Shown: positions 1-7,240, counted from the first letter of the stretch. The stretch is DNA of 9,081 bases from JAWXVD01 sp044425705 (GCA_044425705.1 JAWXVD010000139.1:1-9081); one strand, 5' to 3'. A program made the numbers and translations. The notes: generated by a model not told the origin, from the sequence alone.

Positions 1-118
1 TTGTATATACCTCTCGTGTTTTTAGAATTTTACCAACTGCCTGGTCAGTAATAATCTAAATTTACTTGAGGTATTTTTTTATGTCAATCATTCTTTATAT
101 TTAAAGTATACAGGAAGC
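1..118 (-). mobile_element. IS110-family element, 5' non-coding end (left copy, partial)
   Basis: The reverse complement of this segment matches the leader of the IS110 transposase at the right edge (8709-8825). Over about 117 bases there are two substitutions and one single-base indel. The element points leftward out of the window: base 1 is the A of the expected transposase ATG, so none of its protein is visible. Identity stops at about 117-118, and beyond that lies the reading frame of a yhcG-like gene, so this is the insertion boundary. In IS110-group elements the 5' non-coding end is known to encode a bridge RNA that guides the DEDD recombinase. Whether this one does so is inference. No terminal inverted repeat is evident, as is usual for this group. 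Confidence 0.8.
59..87 (-). promoter_or_regulatory. Promoter in left IS110 leader
   Basis: On the minus strand there is a perfect -35 TTGACA (82-87), a 17-base spacer and a -10 TAAATT (59-64, four of six consensus bases). The same promoter is present in the right copy. It would drive transcription of the transposase and/or a leader RNA leftward out of the window. Confidence 0.5.
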
Positions 119-663
119 TTCACAATAGTTTCATATTCTGGCTTCACTTCTTTTTCAAATACTTCTGCAGCAACTGCCTTTTTATCTCTGCTTGCCACAA
201 GCCTTTCTCTAAACATCGTATTAATCTGTCTTTCTAATTGTCTTACACTCCAATTGCTTTTTACACATTCTTCCATGTACCAATTACGATTTTCTTCATC
301 AGAAATCTTCATCAATGTTCTATAATGTGACCAACTCAATTCGAGACACAGTGTGTCTCGAATTGGAAACATTAAGTAAAACCGTCTCATTTTTCTAAGA
401 TTTGTAATATCAAAACCTTTTCCAAACTCTGCCGTTAATTGCTCAGATATATATTTTAATAAATTCTTTCCATATTCTGCTCTATCACTTTCTCCACAAG
501 CTATATATATCTGCTCACCTATTTCATGATACGCAAGAACCATTGCTGAATTTACAGCCCTATAGACTTGGCACTGTGCATTTACAACACGAGCTCTTAT
601 TGATAAATACATTTCTTCATTTGTGGGTTTTATATTCATTATTTCTTTTTTGATTTCATCCAT
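88..663 (-). pseudogene. YhcG-like (DUF1016) nuclease, C-terminus removed by IS110 insertion
   Basis: This encodes 191 residues matching the N-terminal DUF1016 domain of YhcG-family proteins. Family-typical stretches include ELSWSHYRTLM (about 108-118), WSVRQLERQI (138-147) and ERLVASRDK (153-161). Full-length members are roughly 330-370 residues and end in a PDDEXK-type nuclease domain, which is absent here. The native frame ends after ETIVK (about 178-182). The last nine codons and the TGA stop come from the IS110 leader, so the protein is truncated with a foreign tail and should lack catalysis. I prefer ATG 663 over ATG 669 because AAGGAA then sits at normal spacing. The upstream remnant ends in a TGA at 668-666, only two bases before this start, which implies translational coupling. 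The rest of the gene should lie beyond the left IS110 copy. Confidence 0.82.
337..365. repeat. Perfect 14-bp inverted repeat inside yhcG
   Basis: CAATTCGAGACACA is followed after one base by its exact reverse complement, TGTGTCTCGAATTG. It lies within the coding frame and encodes the residues around PIRDTLCLEL, immediately before the conserved LSWSHY motif. As RNA it could form a very stable hairpin. No flanking repeat that would mark an insertion was seen. Confidence 0.85.
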
Positions 664-665
664 AT

Positions 666-945
666 TCATTTCCTTTGCATAATCTCCATTAATTCATTTA
701 CTTTTGAATCACCCCAACTACTGCTCTTATTTGTATACAAATATTCATTGTAATATCTTTTCCATTAGGGATCTCCGTAACCAATTTTCCAATAACAATC
801 ATATCTTCTAGCCAATATTGATGATACATTTCTGGTGTAGGATTAATAGAAAGTATAATCGTTTCACAATCTATTTCTGTTCTGCCAAAGCTGCTAGCTT
901 TCCTTTATATAGTTCCATTTTTTGAGGGAACTCTTTTATAATCTA
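666..945 (-). pseudogene. Frameshifted small hypothetical gene upstream of yhcG
   Basis: Three minus-strand frames join into one plausible protein if two single bases are restored. MELYKGKLAALAEQK starts at ATG 918. A missing A near 874 then leads into IDCETIILSINPTPEMYHQY and following residues, and a missing T near 752 leads into YNEYLYTNKSSSWGDSKV and a C-terminus MEIMQRK. The TGA stop is at 668-666. Upstream of ATG 918 the frame also reads IIKEFPQK after a TAG, so the true start is lost or further upstream. Both lesions lie in short homopolymer contexts, consistent with slippage decay, though sequencing errors are also possible. The stop nearly touches the yhcG start, so the two were probably an operon. 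I do not recognise the family. Confidence 0.5.
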
Positions 946-962
946 CCATTTTTTAATTTATT

Positions 963-1229
963 TCAATAATCATCTTCCTAAGTTCTTTTCTTAGGCCCTT
1001 TTGTATGATGCTTACTAGAAGATCTTCGTGCTTTCTTATTCACATACCTCTCCATCAACATCATGTCTATGTTCTCATTGGTGTACCATTTCCCAGATTA
1101 ATGAATGGCATATGCACCTTTTCCCAATGCCATTGCTGCCACTCCATAGTCCTGGGATACCACAATGTCACCTTTCTTACATAAGCCTATTAATGCATAG
1201 TCCACTGCATCTGCATCTACTTTTAATAT
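963..1229 (-). pseudogene. UPF0178 (YaiI/YqxD, DUF188) pseudogene with internal deletion
   Basis: The minus-strand frame reads ILKVDADA then VDYALIGLCKKGDIVVSQDY, GVAAMALGKGAYAIH and KWYTNENIDMMLMERY, and ends near KGPKKRT. This is the C-terminal two-thirds of a UPF0178 protein, a small PIN-like family. The family's N-terminal VDADACP motif is fused directly to the later GADAVDYAL segment, so roughly 50-60 residues between them are missing. The junction lies in a tandem GATGCAGATGCA (1217-1206). The frame is also broken by TAA at 1100-1098, where the family usually has Gln, and by TAG at 980-978. No start codon or ribosome binding site precedes it; it begins right after the helicase stop and in the same frame. 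It is certainly non-functional. Confidence 0.8.
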
Positions 1230-3131
1230 TTAACCAATATTTTCACTTCGATACCTTCTCTGGTAATAATCCATAGTCCTATATTCAATAACATCTTTCA
1301 TCTGTGATGCGAATGTCGCACTTCCAACTATATCGTGAAGTTCATTTCTTAACGCAAGTGCTACTCCCTCTTCCTTCACAAAAAATCCTTTCCCTGATTC
1401 TTGTAGAAAATGTACTGGCATCTTCATAATTTTCTTTATATGCTCTTTATCGCTCATAGCTACATATTGCTCATATGTTAGTCCTTTTTCCAAATCCTTC
1501 CAGTTAGTCCCTGTTCCAAAAAACTCTTTCCAACTTACCAATAACTCTTCTTCTGTAACTGACATACGCACATTACCATGATTGTAAAATGCCATAAGCA
1601 CTGGCATCTTATACACCTTCGACATGCTAGTATTTTCGATTAGGTGAATAAATTCTCTGCCAATATTATTGTCAAGTTTCTCATCTTCCACATTCAGAAG
1701 TTTCTGTTCACTGAGAAATGCCATATAGTTCTTAAAAGGATTATCTTTTGAATGAGTAATTGCCAATTGATATACATCATCTTCCATGTATGTAAATAGT
1801 TCTAACCTAGTTGGTATCTTCTCCAAGAAATCTTTTACTCTAGCAAATTGCATTTGTATTCGTTCTTTGACTTTCAAATTCTTTTTATCCATTTCTTGAA
1901 ATAAATCAATTAACCTCAAATCAAAATCAATCATACAATCATCTGGAAATGCAGAACGATCCGCGGGATTATATTCTCTTATTTCTCCACTACTTCCTCG
2001 ATTACTTTTTCCAGTTAACAGAAATCGAGTTTTGCCGGCTTTTTCGTAATTCCCAATGAAATCCAACACATTTAGATATTCTTTTCCTTTATCTTTTCTA
2101 AGACCACGCCCCAACTGTTGCAAAAACACAATCGGAGATTCTGTCGGTCTAAGAAAGAGAACCATATCTACTGAAGTAATATCTACACCTTCATTAAACA
2201 TATCTACAGAGAAAATAATTCTAATTTCTCCTGCTTTTAATTTCAGAATAGCGTCTCCCCTATCTACTGAATATGCTCCACTAGCATTACTATATACCGC
2301 AACGGATGGTATCCCCCGTTGCGAGAATTCTTTCGCCATTTCCTCTGCGTGCACTCTCGAACAACAGAACCCTAACGCTCTTTTTGATCCATATTTACAA
2401 TAGTTTTTATATATCAAATCATGCCTATAAGCATTTCCTATATACGTCTCATTTAATTCTTTCTCATCATATCTCCCTCGAACCAAATGTATTTTGGAAT
2501 AATCCGTATCATCAAAGATTCCATAATAATGAAATGGAACCAACATTCCTTTATTAATCGCCTCCTTTAACGAAATCTCATAAGGAACATTATAATCGCA
2601 TATCTCATAAATATTCTTCCTATCCATTCGCTCTGGTGTTGCAGTTAACCCCAGTAAAAATTTAGGTTTAAAATATTCTACTATTCTTTGATATTGCTGA
2701 TTCGTTGCATGATGAAACTCGTCAATTACAATATAGTCGAAATAATCTCTTCCAAAATACTCTGCTGTTAAATATTCTGCTTTTCCTAATGTTGCTACCG
2801 AAGCAAATATAACTGACTTATCTATCGTTTTTGTCTTACCATCAAAGAAGCCATAATCTTCAGAATTTCTAACATTATAGAACGATGTAGATGCCTGCTG
2901 TAATATCTCCTCTCGATGAGCAATAAATAAAACCGTTCCAAATGCTTTCGAGTCGAATGCTGCCAAATAGGTTTTCCCTATCCCCGTTGCTGCTTGTACC
3001 AGAGATCGACTAGCACCTTCATTTCTAGTTTCCTCCAATGCACACAATGCTTCTATCTGTGCACCTCGTGGCTCATATAACAGTTGTACATTAGTATTTG
3101 CATCTTCTTCTAATTCATCGTATCTATCCAA
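1230..3131 (-). CDS. SF2 DEAD/DEAH helicase, C-terminal portion of a PLD-helicase protein
   Basis: This encodes 633 residues of a superfamily 2 helicase with all core motifs. Motif I is ATGIGKT (48-54), motif II DEFH (137-140), motif III TAT (163-165), motif V FSVDMFNEGVDI (307-318) and motif VI QQLGRGLRK (338-346). A long C-terminal region extends to IEYRTMDYYQRRYRSENIG. Such proteins usually carry an N-terminal phospholipase D-like domain and are often found near restriction or defence genes. The same frame stays open upstream of ATG 3131 to about 3242 and encodes linker residues (FEELFKNHSIVIDDEELKRY), so ATG 3131 is probably an internal codon. The PLD half lies just upstream in another frame (3194-3451), showing that one gene was split by a deletion with a frameshift. 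The helicase domain could still be produced if translation restarts, but this is unproven. Confidence 0.8.
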   Translation of the reverse strand: MDRYDELEEDANTNVQLLYEPRGAQIEALCALEETRNEGASRSLVQAATGIGKTYLAAFDSKAFGTVLFIAHREEILQQASTSFYNVRNSEDYGFFDGKTKTIDKSVIFASVATLGKAEYLTAEYFGRDYFDYIVIDEFHHATNQQYQRIVEYFKPKFLLGLTATPERMDRKNIYEICDYNVPYEISLKEAINKGMLVPFHYYGIFDDTDYSKIHLVRGRYDEKELNETYIGNAYRHDLIYKNYCKYGSKRALGFCCSRVHAEEMAKEFSQRGIPSVAVYSNASGAYSVDRGDAILKLKAGEIRIIFSVDMFNEGVDITSVDMVLFLRPTESPIVFLQQLGRGLRKDKGKEYLNVLDFIGNYEKAGKTRFLLTGKSNRGSSGEIREYNPADRSAFPDDCMIDFDLRLIDLFQEMDKKNLKVKERIQMQFARVKDFLEKIPTRLELFTYMEDDVYQLAITHSKDNPFKNYMAFLSEQKLLNVEDEKLDNNIGREFIHLIENTSMSKVYKMPVLMAFYNHGNVRMSVTEEELLVSWKEFFGTGTNWKDLEKGLTYEQYVAMSDKEHIKKIMKMPVHFLQESGKGFFVKEEGVALALRNELHDIVGSATFASQMKDVIEYRTMDYYQRRYRSENIG

Positions 3132-3193
3132 ATCCTTAGTCAGTGCTGGGCGATGCCAAGTCTTAGAATATCTTTTTAATTCCTCATCATCAA

Positions 3194-3451
3194 TTACAAT
3201 AGAGTGATTTTTAAATAATTCCTCGAATGATGCGTAAAACTTTTTATATTTCCCGTTAGAATCCTAACTTTTGCACCACGATTCAACGCATTCTCTAATT
3301 CAGCTAGAATCATTTTGACTCCCGATTCCATTAAAAAGGACACAATAATATCTACATGATTCGCTTTTTTCAAACTGTGAATAATCTGATAATATAGATG
3401 CATTCTTTTGTCTTGTCCACCAAGCATCACATCTGTTAATTCTATATTTTC
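3194..3451 (-). pseudogene. Truncated PLD-like N-terminal part of the PLD-helicase
   Basis: The N-terminal residues (ENIELTDVMLGGQDKRMHLY, then HVDIIVSFLMESGVKMIL and RGAKVRILTGN) match the first half of the PLD-like domain that precedes this helicase type. After RILTGN the frame runs out of register (KSFTHHSRNY) to a stop at 3196-3194. The register of the helicase resumes at KFYASFEELF from 3242. The PLD segment expected between RILTG and this linker, containing the HxK catalytic motif, is absent. By comparison with remembered relatives about 90-100 residues are missing. ATG 3451 is preferred because GGAAG lies about five bases upstream; ATG 3493 would overlap the methyltransferase by 52 bases. 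With ATG 3451 the overlap is 10 bases, typical of coupled genes. Confidence 0.72.
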
Positions 3452-4050
3452 CATACCCACTTCCATTTTTTCCGTAGAATTATATTGAGCCATCTTTCAT
3501 CCCCTCTATCTGGTCGTACATCCCCTGTAATCCATTGCTCTTCTATTTCAATCTCTAACAAATCTATTAGAAATTCCCCGAATTCTTCTTCTGTAAAATC
3601 TGTGAAATATCTCCCATTTCTTTCACCTTCAAACTCGCTATACTTAAAGGATGTATATATAATGCCATTATCTTTTAAAGCCCTACTCATTTTTCTTAAA
3701 ACTATTTTAAGCTCTTCTTTGGATAAATGTAAAATAGAGGAACACGCCCAAATCCCATCATATTTTCCAATCTCATCTAATTCTTGAAACAGCATACACT
3801 TCACTTTTATTCCTGTATATTTACTTGCCCTATCACAAAGCTCTATCGAACCATCTATTGCCTCTACTTTGAATCCTCGCTCTATAAAATATTTGACATC
3901 TCGTGCAGAGCCGCAACCAAAATCAAGAACACTTGCTCCTGAGTGTAGCCTATCAAGAAAAGTATTTTGTGTTTTTGAAAATTCTACATTTGCAGTGTCT
4001 TGGATATATTGTTCTGCATTTTCATTGTAATATACCAGCGTTCTATTCAT
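3442..4050 (-). CDS. Class I SAM-dependent methyltransferase
   Basis: This encodes 202 residues with a Rossmann-type methyltransferase fold. Motif I VLDFGCGSARD (41-51) binds S-adenosylmethionine, EAIDGS (63-68) holds the acidic residue at the end of strand beta-2, and YDGIWACSSILHLS (97-110) resembles the post-motif region of small-molecule or unassigned methyltransferases. The C-terminus has GDVRPDRGDERWLNIILRKK (176-195), common in this family. No target-recognition domain or NPPY/DPPY motif is visible, so a DNA adenine methyltransferase is unlikely; the substrate is unknown. ATG 4050 follows a good AAGGAAAGGGA site and fits family starts (MNRTLVYYNENAEQYI); an upstream TTG at 4104 lacks such support. 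The gene overlaps the PLD-helicase start, suggesting one operon. It appears intact. Confidence 0.85.
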   Translation of the reverse strand: MNRTLVYYNENAEQYIQDTANVEFSKTQNTFLDRLHSGASVLDFGCGSARDVKYFIERGFKVEAIDGSIELCDRASKYTGIKVKCMLFQELDEIGKYDGIWACSSILHLSKEELKIVLRKMSRALKDNGIIYTSFKYSEFEGERNGRYFTDFTEEEFGEFLIDLLEIEIEEQWITGDVRPDRGDERWLNIILRKKWKWVWKI

Positions 4051-4155
4051 AATAAGTCCCTTTCCTTCTTTTTCTCTCCAACCATAGCACAGTTGCATTT
4101 CCAAACACCTACAACTCCATACAATTATTTTCTATGTATTCTATTCCAACTTCTT

Positions 4156-4467
4156 GTAACTTGCAAATCATGTTTTGATGCGAGAAAAGAAGAAAATAGG
4201 CATTGGAAAGGTCAAATTGTAGCTTACGAAAAACGAAACAATGGATTTGAAGCTGAGGTTACAGGGAGAGGAAGTAGCTTTCATCTTATTGTTGGGGAAA
4301 CTAGGCATGGGAATTATCTCTGTATTCCCACATGGAAAGTAGGGAGTGAACTAGCTGATTATAACGACACCTTTTGGAATTGTGAACGAATAGGCAAACA
4401 GCTTTCTACCGTAGATAGTATTACTGTTGCAAATGGAATAAAGGCTATCGCAATGTTGTTAAACTAA
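4156..4467 (+). pseudogene. DUF6618-like protein, 5'-truncated
   Basis: This plus-strand frame encodes about 103 residues: VTCKSCFDARKEENRHWKGQ, a central GRGSSFHLIVGETRHGNYLC, then IPTWKVGSELADYNDTFWNC and TVDSITVANGIKAIAMLLN. The GRGSSFH and NYLCIPxWxVGSELA-DxFWN pattern resembles what I remember as DUF6618, small Firmicutes proteins of unknown function often found in mobile or accessory regions. The open frame reaches back to ATG 4000, but that part is antisense to the start of the methyltransferase and has no plausible ribosome binding site. There is no in-frame start near the conserved domain. The gene therefore probably lost its 5' end and promoter. It retains its own terminator immediately downstream. 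Confidence 0.6.
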
Positions 4468-4471
4468 AAAG

Positions 4472-4510
4472 AACTATCACTTACGACATACTGTAGGTGG
4501 TAGTTTTTTA
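4472..4510 (+). terminator. Rho-independent terminator after DUF6618-like gene
   Basis: A 13-bp stem, AACTATCACTTAC (4472-4484) paired with GTAGGTGGTAGTT (4493-4505) with a few G-U pairs, has an eight-base loop and a run of T at 4504-4509. It starts five bases after the stop codon, as expected for a native terminator. Confidence 0.85.
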
Positions 4511-4669
4511 TTGGAATAAAATGATGTATTTGATAAAAGAAAACATCTCACGTCTCTCCAAAGTGCCTATCTCAACTCAGTATTATGTATTCATCCAATA
4601 TTACTAATTTTCTACTAACCTTTTTCAAATAATCCATTTCCCAACAAAATATACGTTATCAGTAGCTTT
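4511..4669. other. Intergenic spacer, nothing recognised
   Basis: This is AT-rich spacer between the plus-strand terminator and the 3' end of the two-TM gene. I see no coding frame, hairpin terminator or repeat that I can support. Confidence 0.5.
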
Positions 4670-5760
4670 TTACTTATCATATAATTTATTTAATACACTC
4701 CCCATAGCAACATATTTTTTTACTATATCTAACGTTGGAAGTTCTTGTGGATCATGCTTCACCATCTTGTAATAACTACCATCTAAATTAAATACAACAT
4801 TTTTATAAAGAATATATTCTGATGATTCTCCATCTAAATTTGGCAGTTCGATTATGTCACCAACTGCATAGTCCTTATCATAATTATCTGGATCTGGTAT
4901 CGCTCCTTTGGGATAATTAAATGTATTTTCATAAACTTAAATTGACTTTTCCCTTCTGGATTATTATTATAACGAAAGAGAAAAGGAACGTTGTCTGCCG
5001 GCTTCGTATAATTCCGATATAACAGCATTATCTTAAGCTCGAATCCTGAGGTGCTATCAAATTTTCTTCGTTTTCGTTTATACGAATTTATTCTTCGCTC
5101 ATCATCATCAAATCCTAATTCCTTAATATCCTTTTTGATTCGATATTTGTTTATTCCGTATTCTTCCACATGCGTACCACCACAACCATATTTTTTCACA
5201 TTTTCTACAGTTGGTAATCTATTACCAATACACCCTAGATTATAGTAGCTACCATCTACATTGTATACTAAGTTATTATATATTATCTGATAATTTTTAT
5301 ATTTCGGGTTTGTATCTTGCATTTCAACGACTTCTCCTACAACATAATCTTTGCTATAATCATCTAGATCTGGTATTGCTCCTTTAGGGTAGCCACAAAA
5401 CCACTTTACTTCACGAAACATGCTTTTCCCTTGAGGTGTATTATGAAAAAGTGTTTTAGGATCAACAACATATTCCTTCTGTATTCTCTCTATTGTCTCT
5501 CTGGTATAATCTGTACCTATTATACCTACTGAGATTTTTCTGCTTTTAATATTCATATCGTAAGTTCGTCTGGCCACTTTATATTTACTCTTCATCAATG
5601 CAGGTGCTATAACCCCAAAATACACGATAACTATTATAATTAATATTGTAATAGTTTTAAGAAATTTCCAGACACCTCCAAAAAGTAATGTTGCTCCAGC
5701 AGTGAATATTATTACAAGGAATATACATATTATTAGATCCGCCTTCTGTTTAGGACTCAT
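4670..5760 (-). pseudogene. Two-TM protein with duplicated C-terminal domain, frameshifted
   Basis: The start is ATG 5760, with GGTGGG seven bases upstream; the GTG at 5772 would have a purine-rich motif directly adjacent, so it is less likely. Two hydrophobic helices lie at about residues 9-29 and 36-55, leaving the remainder probably cytosolic. The uninterrupted frame ends at 4852, but in an adjacent frame similarity to the protein itself resumes. A domain at about residues 104-195 (LFHNTPQGKSMFREVKWF, YPKGAIPDLDDYSKDYVVG, VYNVDGSYYNLG, LPTVENVKKYG) recurs as LFRYNNNPEGKSQFK and then, after restoring one base near 4931-4936, YPKGAIPDPDNYDKDYAVG, VFNLDGSYYKM and LPTLDIVKKYV, ending at TAA 4672-4670. 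The original protein had about 365 residues. I do not recognise the family. Confidence 0.65.
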
Positions 5761-5841
5761 ACCTTTACCCACCTTCTTAATTTACAGTTCCTACATATCT
5801 AATTTCTTATCTAGCATAATATTTTTTATCAATTTCTTTAT

Positions 5842-5869
5842 ATTGTATACTCCCAGTTTACATTACCAA
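5842..5869 (-). promoter_or_regulatory. Possible promoter for the two-TM gene
   Basis: On the minus strand there is TTGGTA (5864-5869), a 16-base spacer and TACAAT (5842-5847, five of six -10 bases), about 80 bases upstream of ATG 5760. It abuts the stop of the XRE remnant. The AT-rich context makes chance matches common. Confidence 0.3.
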
Positions 5870-6001
5870 CTATAATATGTATATACTTTTTTCAAGATCA
5901 GCTTGGTTAATCCCTGTTTTCTGTACTAATTCCTTTTGTGTAAGATGGTTCTGCTTTCTAGCATCAATCCTTGATTAAATGATATTGAATTCTGGTTCTA
6001 A
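5870..6001 (-). pseudogene. XRE/HigA-type antitoxin fragment
   Basis: The minus-strand frame reads LEPEFNII, TAA (5977-5975), then RIDARKQNHLTQKELVQKTG and INQADLEKS before a TAG at 5872-5870. The LEPEF...IDAR...LTQKEL...TGI(N/T)QAD(L/I) pattern is typical of HigA-like antitoxins, in which the helix-turn-helix would continue into the KxExG segment. Here the protein stops just after the recognition helix, there is an internal stop, and no start codon is found. The 250 bases upstream, where a HigB-type toxin would be expected, do not give a recognisable toxin. It is a decayed toxin-antitoxin remnant. Confidence 0.6.
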
Positions 6002-6472
6002 TACCTTCCTCTTTATAATTTATTTTCCTAGCATAGAACTATGGATTACCACTTTTACTCTCTTGCAATCGAAAATAAACGATATTAGAAGCAAACAAGT
6101 TTACTCCTCTTTGCCTGCTATATGTTTAAACTTAGGTAATTGACAGGAGAATATAAGAACAATGTCCCCTATGGTTTTGAATTAATTTATGTGTATGCTT
6201 TTGTCACAGGATTAACATACTTGCATCTTTCCTACAATTTAATTTATCGAACTGGCAGCAGTTACATATTCATTTATTTTGATTTAATAAGTGTATCAAT
6301 GCTCACCTCAAGACACTGACCAACACAATAATATGTTATAGGTATATTTATAGATGCAGAGTACGCATCTAACATCCTGTCATCATTTTAGTTTAATCGT
6401 ATCTTTTAATTTGCGTAAACTTAATATGCTTTTTAATTTTCACAATAATATTTTTTAATGCGTATATTATAC
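6002..6472. other. Non-coding stretch upstream of IS66 remnant
   Basis: No supported gene. A plus-strand frame of about 60 codons (about 6139-6319) lacks an ATG start and resembles nothing known to me. A 7-bp hairpin, TAGATGC (6351-6357) with GCATCTA (6365-6371), has no T-run. The stretch is probably debris from earlier insertions. Confidence 0.4.
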
Positions 6473-6540
6473 GTAAGTGCTCCAAAAAGATGGCGTAGTG
6501 CAACTAGCTCAATATAATGCTACACTCTCCGTAAAACATT

Positions 6541-6546
6541 AGGAGG
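6541..6546 (+). promoter_or_regulatory. Ribosome binding site deciding the TTG start of tnpA
   Basis: A perfect AGGAGG lies ten bases before TTG 6557. No ATG is in frame nearby, so the site supports TTG initiation. Confidence 0.6.
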
Positions 6547-6556
6547 TTAAATTATA

Positions 6557-6877
6557 TTGAGTAAATTAGAACATTGGAAACAGAATCTACAAGAGTTTAA
6601 TGAAAGCGAGTTATCGCTAAAGAAGTGGTGCGAATCTAAAAATATTAAGATGCCAACATTTCAGTATTGGAGAAAGAAGCTTGCTACGATAGATTCAAAT
6701 GAATCTGTTGATGACGTGATTTTTGCTGAGATTCCCGTTTCGAAGTTCCAGATGAATGAATCTAGTACATCCGTCACCTTGCGTATTATATATAATCGTT
6801 GTGAAGTTGTTGTTACATCTTTAGATGAAGTGGAGTTAGCTGCTGCATTTTTTAGTCAGCTACAGAAATTATGCTAA
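6557..6877 (+). CDS. tnpA: IS66-family accessory protein TnpA
   Basis: This encodes 106 residues starting at TTG. The N-terminal part, EHWKQNLQEFNESELSLKKW followed by CESKNIKMPTFQYWRKKL, is the helix-turn-helix region typical of IS66 TnpA. The length fits the family. Its stop (TAA 6875-6877) overlaps the tnpB start at 6871 in the usual ATGCTAA arrangement, indicating coupled translation. The reading frame is intact, but the element around it is incomplete, so it probably has no current role. Confidence 0.82.
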   Translation: MSKLEHWKQNLQEFNESELSLKKWCESKNIKMPTFQYWRKKLATIDSNESVDDVIFAEIPVSKFQMNESSTSVTLRIIYNRCEVVVTSLDEVELAAAFFSQLQKLC

Positions 6878-7240
6878 ATGAGTTTACATCTTGCGCAACA
6901 CGGATACTGCTTAAGACTGGTTTGACGGATTTCAGAAAGCAAATTGATGGCTTGTCTCTTCTGGTTACTGCGCAACTTAAGTTAGATCCGTTCGAAGGAG
7001 AATGTGTTTTTATCTTTTGCAACAAGCGAAGAAATTCTTTGACGATACTAAGATATGATAGAAATGGATTTATATTAGCGACCAAGAAATTATTAGATGG
7101 AATGAAATTTCAGTGGCCATGAACAGCGGAAGAAGTGGAAGAAATTGCAGAGCAGCAACTAAATTGGCTGTTCGATGGATTGGAAATTGAACAAAGAAAA
7201 GCACATCATCCACTGCAAGTTTCCGCCAGAGACTTTATGA
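6871..7240 (+). pseudogene. tnpB: IS66-family accessory protein TnpB, nonsense-mutated and truncated
   Basis: The first 83 codons match IS66 TnpB (Orf2): the opening MLNEFTSCATRILLKTG, then TDFRKQIDGLSLLV, LDPFEGECVFIFCNKRRN and DGMKFQWP. The next codon is TGA (7120-7122), where the family has Arg in the conserved FQWPR. The same frame then continues with clear family sequence (TAEEVEEIAEQQLNWL, DGLEIEQRKAHHP) to about 7240, so this is a nonsense mutation rather than a natural end. After that the frame runs into the 3' end of an opposing gene, so the original terminus and everything downstream, including tnpC, have been lost. Confidence 0.8.

Noticed and set aside
1028..1276. Plus-strand open frame of 82 codons
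   Set aside because: It is antisense to the UPF0178 pseudogene and the end of the helicase; composition is low-complexity His/Ser/Leu, and it has no ribosome binding site.
2056..2557. Two plus-strand open frames inside the helicase gene
   Set aside because: They lie antisense to conserved helicase motifs and have no domain-like sequence.
3236..3245. Programmed frameshift between PLD and helicase halves
   Set aside because: No classical slippery heptamer in the right frame, and the middle of the PLD domain is missing, which frameshifting cannot explain.
3485..3787. Plus-strand open frame antisense to the methyltransferase
   Set aside because: Ser-rich shadow of a conserved gene; no initiation signals.
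4000..4155. N-terminal extension of the DUF6618-like frame
   Set aside because: It overlaps the start and leader of the methyltransferase in antisense and lacks a ribosome binding site; only the part from about 4156 resembles the family.
5051..5245. Plus-strand open frame within the two-TM gene
   Set aside because: Shadow of the minus-strand coding frame, no start signals.
6139..6319. Plus-strand frame of about 60 codons without ATG
   Set aside because: It resembles no protein I know and has no ribosome binding site; treated as chance.
6852..7085. Minus-strand frame antisense to tnpB
   Set aside because: tnpB sequence is clearly conserved in the other direction.
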